Source: Nemertoderma westbladi (taxonomy: Eukaryota; Xenacoelomorpha; Nemertodermatida; Nemertodermatidae). Taken from it: 64,000 bases of DNA. The notes under the pieces are model-generated. The model was given only the letters and a program-made list of their open reading frames with translations. It was not told the DNA's origin and ran no database searches. The DNA lies in NCBI GenBank assembly GCA_032718475.1, contig JAUCBJ010007204.1, forward strand, positions 85,154 through 149,153, read 5' to 3'. Of the stretch, positions 11,628 to 22,835 are shown in pieces; the first letter of the stretch is position 1; every line of letters starts with the position of its first letter. Made by a program: the position numbers and the translations under genes.

Positions 11628-12913
11628 TGTAAAAGCTTCTGTGGGATATAACTGGCCCTTTTGCTTCGCAATCCAGTTTCCCCCCAGGCGCTGGAATACT
11701 CTAAAAGGGTTCTCTAACTGTATATATATTCCCCTCGCCCGCAAGGTACCGTTACAGGTGTTTTAACGGACATAAAAGTCATTCTGCTATATACGTGTTT
11801 TAGCGGACATGGTAAGGCAAAAAACCTGCAATGCGACAAATACCTTTCACAGCTTAGCCGTGATGATTCATATTACGACATCTAACAGCTGGTTGCTGAC
11901 ATGGAAACAGCCATTGGACGCATGGTTCTTTGTTTGGCTTGAGCCAATCAGAGCGATTTTTCCTGTCGACGTGTAGCTTTTCGGTCGATCATAAGGAGAG
12001 TGTTCAGTCTTACTGTTTTTTCTTGATACTTTGTTATTGCTATCTAGGCCAGGAACAACGGCTCTAGAGTCAATTCGTTTCATACTTTTAGAAGAAACAT
12101 TAGTAGGCTTAAATTATAGAGCGTATGACTGTTATCAATGCACATCAATTCAATTCATATCATAAATTAACAATTCACTTATCTTATTATACTTTGTTTG
12201 ATACTTATCGGTTCAACATACATTATTATACTGCTATTCACTGTTGTGTTTTGGTTGAATATTATTTGGAGAACATATATAAAGAACCCAAATTTCCCAA
12301 TTTTCTTGATACACTACAGGTTAGAGAGACGGGTTATATATAGCGATTGCGACTTATATTATTGTGTATGTAGTGAATTTAATGCTATTTGATAAGCACT
12401 ACATTGGTCCGTTGCTGTTCGCTTTATATATGATAAAATTCATTGACGGTCGGCAAATTAGTGAGCAGTATTGTGTGTTACCGGTAGTGTGCATGATTGT
12501 GATTGATAACTAAGCATTTCCTAAAGAATGCGCCTCATACGTGAATCTTAAGCCTTACCGACTTACCGTTGTGATTAGTATAAGTCATATCTCTGTTTAT
12601 TTAGATAGAGCGCCACGTCCTAAAGGAACTGTTAATATTTCCCGAAAGTGAATAATATTAGTCAGAAATTAATTATTAACGATCAATCGAATAATACAGT
12701 ACAGTAAGCTTACACTGCAATAATAATCTAAGCCCTCAGAATCCAGTCTCCCGGGAATATCCAGCGGGTGAATGGACGCGCACTAGGCTGGCTTCTGCTA
12801 ATGTTGTGTTTATTGGTATTAAATATTTGTCATCTTCTAAAGTATATTTATAAACCAAAAGACATATAAATTTTGGCAGGTTAAACTGCTAAAGGTCTTC
12901 AAAAGCGCGTACA
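11628..12913 (+). mobile_element. 3' LTR of BEL/Pao copy A (1286 bp)
   Basis: Begins TGTAAAAGCTTCTG directly after the purine tract and ends GCGCGTACA, so it has TG...CA ends. It aligns along its length with the copy C LTRs and more weakly with the copy B LTRs. A TATA-like run (about 11720) is followed by a conserved CCCTCGCCCGCAAGG block, plausibly the core promoter. Short open frames inside it are not conserved in frame between copies and are not called as genes. Confidence 0.9.
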
Positions 12914-12914
12914 C

Positions 12915-13028
12915 CATGGACCAATCGCAGGAGACATCTACAGTGCAATGTGGGCAGTGCTGAAAGGCTATGCAACCAATACAGAACCAAACTACTATGT
13001 TTGTATGTTGGATGGGCTAAATGTCTAG
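12915..13028 (+). other. Unrecognised 37-codon open fragment next to LTR
   Basis: Directly after the LTR a frame reads 37 codons to TAG at 13026-13028, with a composition that looks protein-like (Trp, Tyr and Cys present, sensible codon use). It could be the tail of an exon interrupted by copy A, or chance. I do not recognise the family. Confidence 0.2.
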
Positions 13029-13095
13029 CATCAATAAGCTAAACTTGGAACCACCATTATACTATCAGCTGGCTATGATGCCACTACTGCTCAAA

Positions 13096-13147
13096 TTTTG
13101 GCGCCCCTTGGAAGGTGCCCCCCCCCCCCCCCTTCTGCACGCCACTG
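13096..13147. repeat. Poly-C tract with CACTG-type transposon end
   Basis: A run of about 15 C is followed by TTCTGCACGCCACTG. Read on the minus strand this is CAGTGGCGTGCAGAA plus poly-G, a common terminal sequence of hAT-like DNA transposons in invertebrates (family knowledge). No matching opposite end was found nearby, so this is a fragment. Confidence 0.35.
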
Positions 13148-13380
13148 CACGTTTCGGAAACAAGCTACAGTTCGAAGAAGAAAACTTTGAAGAAAATTTC
13201 CCGATTTTTTCCCGAATTCCCAAAGTTCCAGAATTTTACAAAAATATCAGAGTGTTTTATAATGGATATCTCCGGGTAGTAACTAAATTTTGAAAAAAAA
13301 TAGAAGTCTTTTCCCAGAGAGGTCTGTTTTCGAGCAAGTCGGTACCCACTGGTACGGATTTACCACATTACCTTTCGCTA

Positions 13381-13472
13381 GGGAGGGGGCAAGCCCCCCC
13401 CCCCCCCCAAGATACCTGTGGAGGGGCAGATGCCCCCTTGCCCCCCCCCCCCCCTAGAACCGCCACTGTCTA
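13381..13472. repeat. Double poly-C tract with second CACTG-type end
   Basis: Two C homopolymers separated by GCCCC/GGGGC-rich text end at TAGAACCGCCACTG. On the minus strand this reads CAGTGGCGGTTCTA plus poly-G, again a typical DNA-transposon terminus in the same orientation as the one at 13147. Homopolymer lengths here may be unreliable. Confidence 0.35.
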
Positions 13473-13870
13473 CCGAGCATCACCATCCTGTCCCATAATA
13501 ACTTCGTAGCGGCTTTGTGTCGACGGTCGAAAAATGACCATACAGTAGTGCTTTTTTTCTGACCTTCGTCCTGGAACCCTACGCAGCCGGGTACTATATA
13601 GCTATACACCGGCTTTCATTGCAGTAAAGAAAAGTGTAGGCGCCGTATAACCGCGGTATAATCAGTTTTCAGATCTAGCTCCTCTACTAATTTATTATGC
13701 CCTATATTAATTAAATAAAACACCGCAAAGATAGGTGGAATATTCTGATATTCAATTAAAGGGATATTGCGTTAGAGAAACTGTGATAGGCAAAACAGAA
13801 GTAGGCCTAAGCAGCTAGGCTTGTACAGTCTGCAGTCTGACAGTTGTAGCTAGAATAATTGCTGAATTGC

Positions 13871-13890
13871 ATCGGATCGGATCGGATCGG
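13871..13890. repeat. (ATCGG)4 microsatellite
   Basis: Four perfect tandem copies of a 5-bp unit. No function is suggested. Confidence 0.8.
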
Positions 13891-14170
13891 ACGGCATCTG
13901 ACATATAATTCTACCTCGAATCCTGCAATCAGTCAATACTGCAATACTGGTCAGCCGGTACCATACACTGCAGACATGCCATATCATGTAATCTAATTAA
14001 ACATGGCCCCGGAACCCTTGCGGTGATTATAGTTTAGGCCTAATTAGCCCAGTACCGGCACCGGTAATAATAATATAATAGTTTAGATAGTTACCGCTAA
14101 TCATTCAGTCATTGGCACGGTACACCGTATTGCTGTACTGCCGTTGTAGTGCGCACCGTAGGTACCACCC

Positions 14171-14231
14171 ATGGCCTACTACACACAGGCCATGACAAGG
14201 ACTTTGCTGTGAAATTAGCGTAGGCTGACTG
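14171..14231 (+). repeat. Left terminal inverted repeat (61 bp)
   Basis: Perfect reverse complement of 22775-22835. Its first 23 bases are themselves a hairpin: ATGGCCT, 9-base loop, AGGCCAT. Confidence 0.85.
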
Positions 14232-14882
14232 TGCTGATTATGGTACTGTCAGACTGTGGTACCTAAGCTATATACTGTTAGGTATATTGCTGTATTGGGG
14301 TGGGGTTAGGAATAATCCATTTGTTTTAGCATTGAACTGTTGAATCCCCTATTTATTATAAAACCATTGGAAATATTCGCAAATGCCACTCCATTACTGT
14401 CTGAAACGCTCCCGACAGTCCGATGTATCTGGACCCGAGCAGCCGAGTTGCTTCAAGAGGTGATTAACGGGGGAATACTACGGAATTGCTTGTTTGTCAG
14501 TACGATTCTATTTGGGTATTTACTACACTCAGAAACTGGGAATACGGCGGTCGGTCAGATCGTAATGCGGGCCACTGCCAAGTTCCTCATGCCTCACTCC
14601 GGTCACCCACCTTGGAGTGCAGTGGGAAGAGTCCTACTTACTGACTGACGTCGACGACTGGACGAATCGACGAGGATTGTGATCTGGGTTTAGCGGCGGC
14701 CCGGATCCTGGGATCGCCTGGGGGAAATGGTTGAACGTTGGGCAGACGTTATCGCACTGGATTACGTTCTCTGTGACGCGAAAGTGTGAAGCGAATTGGT
14801 TGTCGAATTGGGTCGGAAGCTGCGGGAATTCTACTGTTCTACGGGAGTAAACCGCAGCGGTCCGGTGACTAAGGACGGATAC
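14232..14882. other. Left interior arm of the DNA transposon
   Basis: About 650 bp. From about 14640 it becomes GC- and CpG-richer. An open frame at 14340-14648 has no recognisable domain and is not called. I see no transposase motif. Confidence 0.5.
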
Positions 14883-15429
14883 TGTGACGGGATCCGAGAG
14901 GATCCCGGTTTATCCGGTGTCGCTTATGTACGCGTCCCCGCCGTGTGAATGAAAAGAGCTGTTGTTCCAGTGTCGTTATTATGGACTGATATATATATAA
15001 TACAGAGTGATAGTAGATAGCACAGTTAACCGGTATACTGAATGATATGTGATTGGTGACGGCGGTGATGGTCTAAATTGTCACCATACTACCGTGACTG
15101 TAGTGACAGTCTGAGATAACTGAAGTGAATGGATAGCACGACCGGTAATATATTGCACGGTGGCCTTATTGCTACTCAATCGATGCCTTTCCCCCCTCTG
15201 ATTGGTTGGTATCCCTGTTGGCACCCTTTGGAGTGTTTCCCTTCGCTCCCTGTGTTCTCTCTCGGTTAGGGGTTTGGCCCCTGACCCCTATTGTGTGTGT
15301 CTCCTTTGGGGCCTATTGTCCCCGTTTACTGGGCTGACACGAGGTTGATTGGTAATCAAGCTCGTGCTCCCAATATTGCTTTATGGCTCACTCTATGGGT
15401 TTGTGTTAGCGGAATTGGATAAGCTAACA
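14883..15429 (-). mobile_element. 3' LTR of the gag-only element (547 bp)
   Basis: Read on the plus strand it starts TGTGACGGGATCCGAG and ends ATAAGCTAACA. It is the same length as the right LTR and nearly identical (differences near 15084 and 15360). Confidence 0.9.
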
Positions 15430-15839
15430 CTCCCCCCCATGCTATCTTCCCGGTAAGAAGATAGCATCCAACTCAAGTGCGCTACAATTCCGCTGGATCC
15501 CGATCTAGCATCGGGTGTGGGGTGGGTCTATTTTTTCGGAGTCGGCTTTCCAGGCCGCTCCCTATGGGTATGATGTCACTACCCTCTGGCGTCTCGTGTC
15601 GGGCCGATCGTGCGCTTCTCTCACACAATTTTTGTTTCCCCAACACTCTCACCACTCTACTCCAACTCTCGCATACTCCCGGACCTCCTCGTCCCACACT
15701 CTTCCTCTCACTTCTCCTCCCCCACACTTGAATTGCGCCCACGCTCTCTTCGCACTCCGCACTATCACCTCTCCACTCTCTTGTCACTCCCTAAGGCTTT
15801 AATCTCTAATGCTACCCCTGTGCTATCATACTATCTACC
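15430..15839. other. 3' untranslated part of the gag-only element, outside the hairpin array
   Basis: Starts at the polypurine tract, then GC-rich and C/T-rich text with several overlapping open frames on both strands. None has a recognisable domain and none is called as a gene. Confidence 0.4.
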
Positions 15840-17340
15840 TACTGCTTACTAACTCTAACTATCTAACTAACTCTGCTAACTACTAACTCTTACTACTTCT
15901 AGCTCTAACTGAGAGCCTCTAACTTTCTACTTCTACTAACTCTACTTGACTCCTCTGAGTTTACCAACTCTGCTAACTAGCTCTACTAACTCTACTCCAC
16001 TAGCTCTGCTAACTCTACTCCACTAGCTCTGCTAACTCTACTAACTAGCTCTACTAACTCTACTCCACTCTTCTAACTACGTGGCGCTTGCGGTGCCCAC
16101 AACCACTCTACTATATGGCACCCTATGTGCCCTCTCTGCTCTACTCTACTACCTGGCACCCTATGTGCCCTCTCTACTACACTACTACCTCTCTAACTCT
16201 ACTACCTGGCACCCTATGTGCCCTCTCTACTACTCTACTCTATCTCTAACTCTCTAACTCTACTACCTGGCACCCTACGTGCCCTCTCTACTCTTCTACT
16301 ACCTGGCACCCAATGTGCCCGTCTCTACTCCTCTACTCCCCCTTTACGTCTCATCGCCTACACGTGACGCTCTGAGTGCCGGCAGAGTGGGTACGTTAAT
16401 TATGTGAACTACTACTGACTCTACTAACTCTCTTCTAACTCTACTAACTCTTTTTGTGCCCGGCACCTCTTGTGCCCGGCACCTTCTAACTCTACTAACT
16501 CTTTTTGTGCCCGGCACCTCTTGTGCCCGGCACCTTCTAACTCTACTAACTCTCTACTAACTCAACTAACTCTACTACTAACTCAACTAACTCTACTACT
16601 AACTCTTTTTGTGCCCGGCACCTCTTGTGCCCGGCACCCACCCTAATTAACATACCCTGCTCTTACATCAAACATGTCATCACGCCCGTGCCCCACTAAG
16701 TTCAGCGCATTCCCTACTAACTCTAACTACGTGGCGCTTACGGTGCCCACAACCCTCTACTGCTACTACTAACACCCCTAACTAGCGGTACTACGTACCC
16801 TCTTACTACTCTAGCTCTCTCTACTAGCTAGCGGTACAACGTACCCTCTTACTACTCTAGCTCTCTCTACTAGCTAGCGGTACAACGTACCCTCTTACTA
16901 CTCTAGCTCTCTCTACTAGCTAGCGGTACAACGTACCCTCTTACTACTCTAACTCTAACTACCTAGCGGTACTTACGTACCCTCTAACTCTTACTCTAAC
17001 TAGCGGTACTTACGTACCCTCTAACTCTAACTAACTAGCGGTACTTACGTACCCTCTAACTCTAACTAACTAGCGGTACTTACGTACCCTCTAACTCTCT
17101 TCTACTAACGGTACTACACGTACCCTCCTACTAACTCTTCTACTAACGGTACTACACGTACCCTTCTACTAACTCTTCTAACTCTACTCTTACTAACGGT
17201 ACTGCGTACCCTCTAACTCTTACTCTAACACTAACTATCAGTGCTAACTGACTAACTAACTAACTCTGACTCTAGGTACTACGTACCTCCTAACTAACTC
17301 CTAACTACCTAACTTCTACCTACTCTATTATTTAATTATT
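15840..17340 (-). repeat. CTAACT-rich tandem region with about 22 short hairpins
   Basis: Degenerate CTACTAACT repeats are punctuated by short inverted repeats. Types seen: GGCGC-N5-GTGCC (16083, about 16732); GGCAC-N5-GTGCC with loops CCTAT, CCTAC, CCAAT and CTCTT (about 16117 to 16630); and GGTAC-N3 to N5-GTACC with loops TAC, AAC, TTAC, TACAC and TGC (about 16778 to 17286). The two sides of the stem change together (GGCAC pairs with GTGCC, GGTAC with GTACC), as expected for selected RNA or DNA structure. The block lies between the gag frame and the 3' LTR. Confidence 0.75.
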
Positions 17341-17352
17341 TTCTTATTTTAA

Positions 17353-20300
17353 TTAAATAATTATTTTATATTTTGTGCGTGGGAAGGGCGTCTCGCCCTC
17401 ATTCCCACCCCCCTCAGTCCAAAACTTTGGACGACTAAAAACTCTCAGGTGCCCCTTCTTCCAGTAGGCACTCTCCTGCTGCCCTCCTATACGTCCTCTA
17501 ACTCTTCGCCACACTCTCTTCGGTGCCACCTTTGCTGGCCTCCCCCTTCGTATGTGCGCTGGCATTAGAGCCCTCGACGACCCCCGCTCGTCCCTCGGTA
17601 TACGCGGTGTCTGCCCGTGCAATGCCCCCTCGCACTGTGTCCGTCCTGCGTGTGTATGCAACACGCCTCCTCCTTCTTTCCCGACTCCCTTATGTTTGCT
17701 AATGGGCTTCTCTGCCCCTGGTTTAGTCCTTTCATATCCTTTCCCTTTCCAACACTCTCCGGATCTGTGTCCTTTTACCACGCATCGATGACATAGTCCG
17801 TTTGCGTCTGTGTAGGCTACACGATCTCGTTTGGGCAACGCTTGCCAGTACTTACAACTCCTGGTCTTATGGGTTCCGTCCCGATGTAATTGACATTGGA
17901 ATCCTGGATTATAGCGTTTCCTGTATAGTCCTTCACGTATCGCGCTTAGGTTTATATGTACCGATTTAATGTTTTGATTGTCTAGACTCGGCCTACTGGG
18001 TATATTGGGATTGTGTTTATTATATATGGTGTTATTTTCTTTCTGTCCCTGCCACGGTGTGGCCCTGCTACCAGCTAACTGTGGACTAGCAGTCCCCTGT
18101 ACGGCCGCGTGTGGTGGTGACTGTCCGCACGACCTGTTCTCGTCCAGGGAGTTCGATGTTCTTGCTCCTATCGGGGTATATTGTCGATATTGTGATGGGG
18201 GAATGTCACCCTGTCCCCCCCCCAGCCGGTATGTTTGGTACTGGGGTTGATGTTAATACATTGGGGCCCATACGTCTATCTCCAATAACTCCCCCCTCCC
18301 CTGGATATATGTTATGTCCCTGTGTATTATAGTCATGCTGCTGTACCGATATAGGCCTACCTACCTCTCGCCTACCTACCGGTATGTACTCCGCGACTTC
18401 CGGGTTTAATCCCGTCGTTCGCGCTACCCCATCGCCTACTCTATCTCTCCCAGCATGGCCTATAATAGTATGTGCAGTAAGGCCTACAGTATGTCCTGCA
18501 GTCTGCATGTGCCCTTCCGAACCGAAGTTTATTCTTCGCGAATCTCTAGTCTCCCCGCGACTACTGCACTCTCGATCGGCAGCTATATCCCGTCGGGAAG
18601 CTTCTCTTCGATCCCCTCTCCTGTTCTCGACTTTGTATTGGTACCTCCTGTACCCCTCTCTTGGCGTGCGGTGCGTTTCTCCGGGGCGACGGCAATCTCC
18701 CGAAGTTCGACCCCACTGGCTCCCTGACTCCATCTCTACTGTCGACGGTCCGTTATCCGTCCTCGCACTGCTATCGTTCGTGGCGACACTTCTTCTACTA
18801 TCTTCTCTTCTTCTCTTTTCTGTGTAGTATTCCGGCTCGTGAGATCTCTCGTCGACCTCCCGGTTAAACTCCACTGTTCTTCTTCTCTCTTCTGATCGGG
18901 CTCGACGCTTCGTCTGCCCTCTCGCGACGTCAACCTGCCTCTCTCTACTCGATCGCACGCCGCTGGGGATACTCGCAATCCCCCTATTACTCTCCGTCGC
19001 CGGGTGTTGCGGTTTACCTGATTCGGCCCGCGCATTATCCGCTGACGGCTGTGGGACACTCTCTGCCCCCCCTCTCTCTCTACTAACCTCTCGCGGTGGG
19101 GTGCCCGTAGCCCCCCCCCACCCGCCACTTCTAACTTCACTATCTCTTACTACAAGCATACCTCTGCGTCCCTCTTGTGGGGCATTCTCTGCCCCCCCTC
19201 TCTCGCCACTAATCTTATGTGGTGGGGCGCCGGTAGCCCCCCCCCCACCCGCCACATCTAACTTCACTATCTCTCACTTCGTCTCTACACCCCTCTCTAG
19301 TCGACGCACTGTCTCTACTACGGTTGGGTCTATTCACCCCCGCCTCTCTCTCTACTACTGCGTGGCCCATCAGGCCTACTTCGGGTTGGCTCAACCCCGC
19401 TACCCCCTGCCTACCAACTACGTGGCCTACCAGGCCGCCGTCGGGTTGGCTCAACCCTGCCACTTCCTGCCTACTAACTACGTGGCCTACCAGGCCACCG
19501 TCTGCCGGGTTATGTACGTCCGACACGCTCATATTAATAGCACCATTCCCAATATTATTTGTTAAATCAATTAAATTATTAGAATTTGAAACGGGATTAT
19601 TATTTAAATTATTTAAATTACTTAGATCACTACTATTCTCTAAACTTAAATTATTATTCGAATTATTTTGCGGGTTTGAATTGAAATTATTATTTAGAAT
19701 ATTTGTATTTAAATTTAAATTACTACTACCCGGTAAAATATTATTTCCTGTAATAAAGGGATTAGGGTTATCTACTACGGTACTATTAATATTAACATTT
19801 CCTAACGTACTACTATTACTCCCCCCGCCCGTACGGCTACACCAGTTCTGGTTCTCTCGCCCGGTGCCTGTAAGTGGGGTCTCACTCTCTGATATCTCCA
19901 ACCGCGCCAGTTCTAGTCGGCGCCGTTTAAGTTTGGCTTGATATTGCGCAAGCCTCCCTAGCATGGCATGCAAATCATCCCGCCTGCACTCACCCTCTAT
20001 CCCCGACTCTCGCGTATTCTGCCCGGCCAACTCTGCCTCTCTAGCAATCATCTCAAGCCGCCTCGCCGGCTCGCTCTCTACTCCCATCTCTCGCTCTCTA
20101 CACTCCTTGGCTCTCTCTCTAAACTTCTCGGCTTTCTCTCTATACTCCCTCTCCAACTCTCCTGCCTTCTCTGAGAATGCGGTTTCCTCTCTCAATTGCC
20201 ACTCTAACCATTCCTGCTTACTCGCAGCCGTTTCTAATTTATACTCTATGCGTTCACTCTGTCGCACCCGTCTTTCTTTTACGGAGGATGTAGCAGACTT

Positions 20301-21098
20301 ATCGGTTGCGACGGACTCCCGTCGCCCCTCCGTCCCACTAACTTTCCCCCTCTTCCCGGAACTTCCTCCGACCGACGAGACCGAATCCTCGGAATTAACC
20401 TCGGATTCGCCCTCCCCAGGTCTTCTAACTCTTACTTTCACTCCCCGGGCATCGACTAAGTATGGCCCTACGTACACTACGCTAGGTTCCATACCCCCAC
20501 ATTCCCATAGTTCAATCAGTTCGTTGACAACTCCCCTCGCCCTCTCCTCGGCTAGTTCTCTCTGCCCAAAACACACTAGGTGATCAAAGTATCTGTTCGA
20601 CTCACCTAGTCGTCTCCTCAGTCTCACCTCGTCTACCTTCGCCCCCTCCTTGGCCTCTCTCAGTTGCTCCCGGGTCGCGAGGTAGGCCCGTCGAAGTCGA
20701 TCAGAAACCCCGACGTCCTCGTCGCCGACCTCTCTTCCGTCTCTCCGGGTCCGACGTCGTACCGACGGCCCCACCGTCGCCGTTCCGGTGGACCGTTCGT
20801 CGTCCTCGGCCTGTGGCTGGCCGGTGACATCGGTATGTCGACCCTCGCTCCGCGTCGACTCGTCTTTCTCTTCTCCTCCCTTCTCGTCTCCTCTACTCGA
20901 CTCGCTCTCTCATGGTAGACGACCCCCCACATCTTGGTTCGCCGTGTTGCTCGTTATCGACGTAGCGTCAACCTGCGTCGACGTGGTCGGCGTAGCATCG
21001 ATCGGCGTCGTGGGTTCGTATCGTCTCGCCGTGGCCTCGCGGATCGTTAGATCGTCGTCCGGGGTCCGCGGCGGTGTAGTTTCTCCTCCTCTACTCAT
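17353..21098 (-). pseudogene. Gag-like protein of the gag-only element, broken by a stop and homopolymer shifts
   Basis: The likely start is ATG 21098, about 50 bases after the 5' LTR. TGA at 20912-20910 interrupts, then the same frame continues to 19215. There and near 18215, C homopolymers of about 10 shift the frame; coding character continues through 17353. Order: acidic/basic N-terminus; long charged probable coiled coil (about 20300-19900); Asn-rich low-complexity stretch (about 19800-19560); short repeats around GHVV (about 19510-19370); a repeated 37-residue GGWGGATG block; Arg-rich region; then two zinc-binding motifs, one of form C-x2-LH...GTHKTRSC and one CCHC (CHRCVVKGHRSGEC, about 17790-17750). 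Function is inferred as RNA binding and packaging. The homopolymer shifts could be sequencing errors, so the gene may be less damaged than it looks. Confidence 0.6.
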
Positions 21099-21148
21099 CT
21101 TGTCTTTGGTGGCTGTCAGCTACAGTTCGGCAGGCCTAGAATTTAGAC

Positions 21149-21695
21149 TGTGACGGGATCCGAGAGGATCCCGGTTTATCCGGTGTCGCTTATGTACGCG
21201 TCCCCGCCGTGTGAATGAAAAGAGCTGTTGTTCCAGTGTCGTTATTATGGACTGATATATATATAATACAGAGTGATAGTAGATAGCACAGTTAACCGGT
21301 ATACTGAATGATATGTGATTGGTGACGGCGGTGATGGTCTAAATTGTCACCGTACTACCGTGACTGTAGTGACAGTCTGAGATAACTGAAGTGAATGGAT
21401 AGCACGACCGGTAATATATTGCACGGTGGCCTTATTGCTACTCAATCGATGCCTTTCCCCCCTCTGATTGGTTGGTATCCCTGTTGGCACCCTTTGGAGT
21501 GTTTCCCTTCGCTCCCTGTGTTCTCTCTCGGTTAGGGGTTTGGCCCCTGACCCCTATTGTGTGTGTCTCCTTTGGGGCCTATTGTCCCCGTTTACTGGGC
21601 TGACACGAGGTTGATTGGTAATCAACCTCGTGCTCCCAATATTGCTTTATGGCTCACTCTATGGGTTTGTGTTAGCGGAATTGGATAAGCTAACA
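21149..21695 (-). mobile_element. 5' LTR of the gag-only element (547 bp)
   Basis: Direct repeat of 14883-15429. It is followed by the GATAC target duplication at 21696-21700. It contains TATATATATAA (about 21260), a candidate core promoter or AT spacer. Confidence 0.9.
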
Positions 21696-21700
21696 GATAC

Positions 21701-22774
21701 TACTGGGATAAGCAGGTATTTCGATCGAGTTTCTCGTATTCTCGATGCTCGAGGCGGATAGAGAGTTGGTTGTGTTGGGCGGTGTTGTTCAATTCTATCA
21801 AACATATTAAATAATTGGTAAAATAATAAAAACACACCAGATAAAGATACTGAGCTTATGGTAAAGAGATAGGCCGAACTTACAATTTCCAAATAGATTG
21901 TTCATATAATAAATATATTTTTGGTATTTGATTTCAAGATAGGGGGGGGGGGGGGGGGGGGAACTGGACGCAATAAAAATTCATCCCTCTCCAGGGGAAA
22001 TTGGACGCAAATAACAACAGCTGATTACTCTCAAAAATAAAACTGTAACCTGTTCTATTGTGTTTACTTTATTGTTTTGGTTAAAATAACGTGCCACTGT
22101 AACCTGCTCCTTTCCCAAAATTTAGAAATTAATATTGAGGCGGGATATTAATTCGCCAAGATGGGATTTGCGTCCAGTCCCACCCCCCTCCTATCTCTTG
22201 ATTTCACTAAAAAATAGAATACATTGCATTTTACTGTTATAATTACTGTATTGAATAAAATAATTAATTTATTGTTTATTAAACCGTGCTAAGCACGTTG
22301 AACTGGAGCTCTAACAATTCCCCACTAGCGGCAGGCAGGAACTGTAAAAGTCTCTGTAGAATTTCTAATTAAGCAATGCTCTTAGGTAACTACTACTAAA
22401 TTTCAGATGAATCTGATCTTTGGTTCTATAATTACAGCTATTTTTACGTTTCTGTTAATTCGCCCCCTAGCGGCAGACCGGGGAACTGTAGAAGTCTGTC
22501 TGTGTGTAGAATTTCTAAATTTTTTATAGACTACATGTGCACCAAGTTTGGTTCCATTTCATCCATGATTGACCGACTTATTAGCTTTTCAAACATTCCT
22601 GCCACAAACATAGCCAGAGGCAGCCACAAACAAATAAAAGCTGCAGGAACTCGAGCGTTAATTAATTTATTAATTATTAAATACTGTTTCAATTAAATTC
22701 TTTACGAAAATCTAGTCATCTTCTTTTAAATATGGACCCTGCATTCATGGAAAATATAATATTTGATAATTCAT
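21701..22774. other. Right interior arm of the DNA transposon
   Basis: AT-rich and non-coding by my reading. It holds a small inverted-repeat element (21910-22215). It also has a direct repeat of about 65 bp (about 22305-22370 and 22455-22520) containing CTAGCGGCAG and GTAGAATTTCTAA. Confidence 0.5.
21910..22215. mobile_element. MITE-like inverted-repeat element with G-rich ends
   Basis: The left end carries TGATTTCAAGATAG followed by about 20 G and ACTGGACGCAA. The right end is its imperfect inverted copy (TTGCGTCCAGTCCCAC, poly-C, CTATCTCTTGATTTCA). The size is about 300 bp with no coding capacity. No clear target duplication could be fixed because the outer edges are diverged. Confidence 0.5.
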
Positions 22775-22835
22775 CAGTCAGCCTACGCTAATTTCACAGC
22801 AAAGTCCTTGTCATGGCCTGTGTGTAGTAGGCCAT
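22775..22835 (-). repeat. Right terminal inverted repeat (61 bp)
   Basis: Perfect inverted copy of 14171-14231, followed directly by the second GGTACCACCC. Confidence 0.85.

Larger units (their letters stand above)
1..12913 (+). mobile_element. BEL/Pao retrotransposon copy A (5' part outside window)
   Basis: The layout is gag-pol, spacer, ORF-X, purine tract GGGAGCGG (11620-11627), then the 3' LTR. The 5' LTR, leader and first half of gag lie left of the window. Related copies B and C inside the window show the same order, which supports treating ORF-X as part of the element and not a neighbour. The TSD cannot be checked because the left end is missing; the expected repeat would be the CCATG that follows the 3' LTR. 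Confidence 0.9.
12914..14160. other. Non-element DNA between copy A and the DNA transposon
   Basis: About 1.25 kb without a supported gene. It contains a 37-codon open stretch abutting the LTR, two poly-C tracts that look like DNA-transposon ends, and a short ATCGG microsatellite, each listed separately. The remainder is AT-rich unique-looking sequence. Confidence 0.5.
14883..21695 (-). mobile_element. Gag-only LTR retrotransposon (TR-GAG/LARD-like), 6813 bp
   Basis: Two 547-bp LTRs, flanked by the 5-bp TSD GATAC (14878-14882 and 21696-21700), enclose a 5.7 kb interior. Orientation is minus: the coding frames run that way, and the run read as ATGGGGGGGAG on the minus strand abuts the left LTR as a polypurine tract, making the left LTR the 3' one. 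The interior encodes a Gag-like protein with zinc knuckles but no protease, reverse transcriptase or integrase that I can find. It must therefore use enzymes from another element. The LTRs differ at two positions by my reading, so insertion was recent. Confidence 0.85.

Noticed and set aside
14340-14648. 102-codon frame in the DNA transposon arm
   Set aside because: No recognisable domain or transposase motif; length compatible with chance in GC-richer sequence.
15477-15852. Overlapping frames on both strands near the left LTR of the gag-only element
   Set aside because: C/T-rich low-complexity sequence gives open frames in several phases at once; none shows a domain.
15840-17340. CRISPR-like or telomere-like array
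   Set aside because: Units are degenerate, spacing is irregular and there is no constant repeat with unique spacers; the CTAACT motif is not maintained in a telomere-like perfect tandem form and lies inside an LTR element.
18384-18827. 147-codon plus-strand frame and similar frames at 19324-20583
   Set aside because: They are antisense shadows of the minus-strand gag-like gene; their Ser/Leu/Pro bias mirrors the opposite strand.
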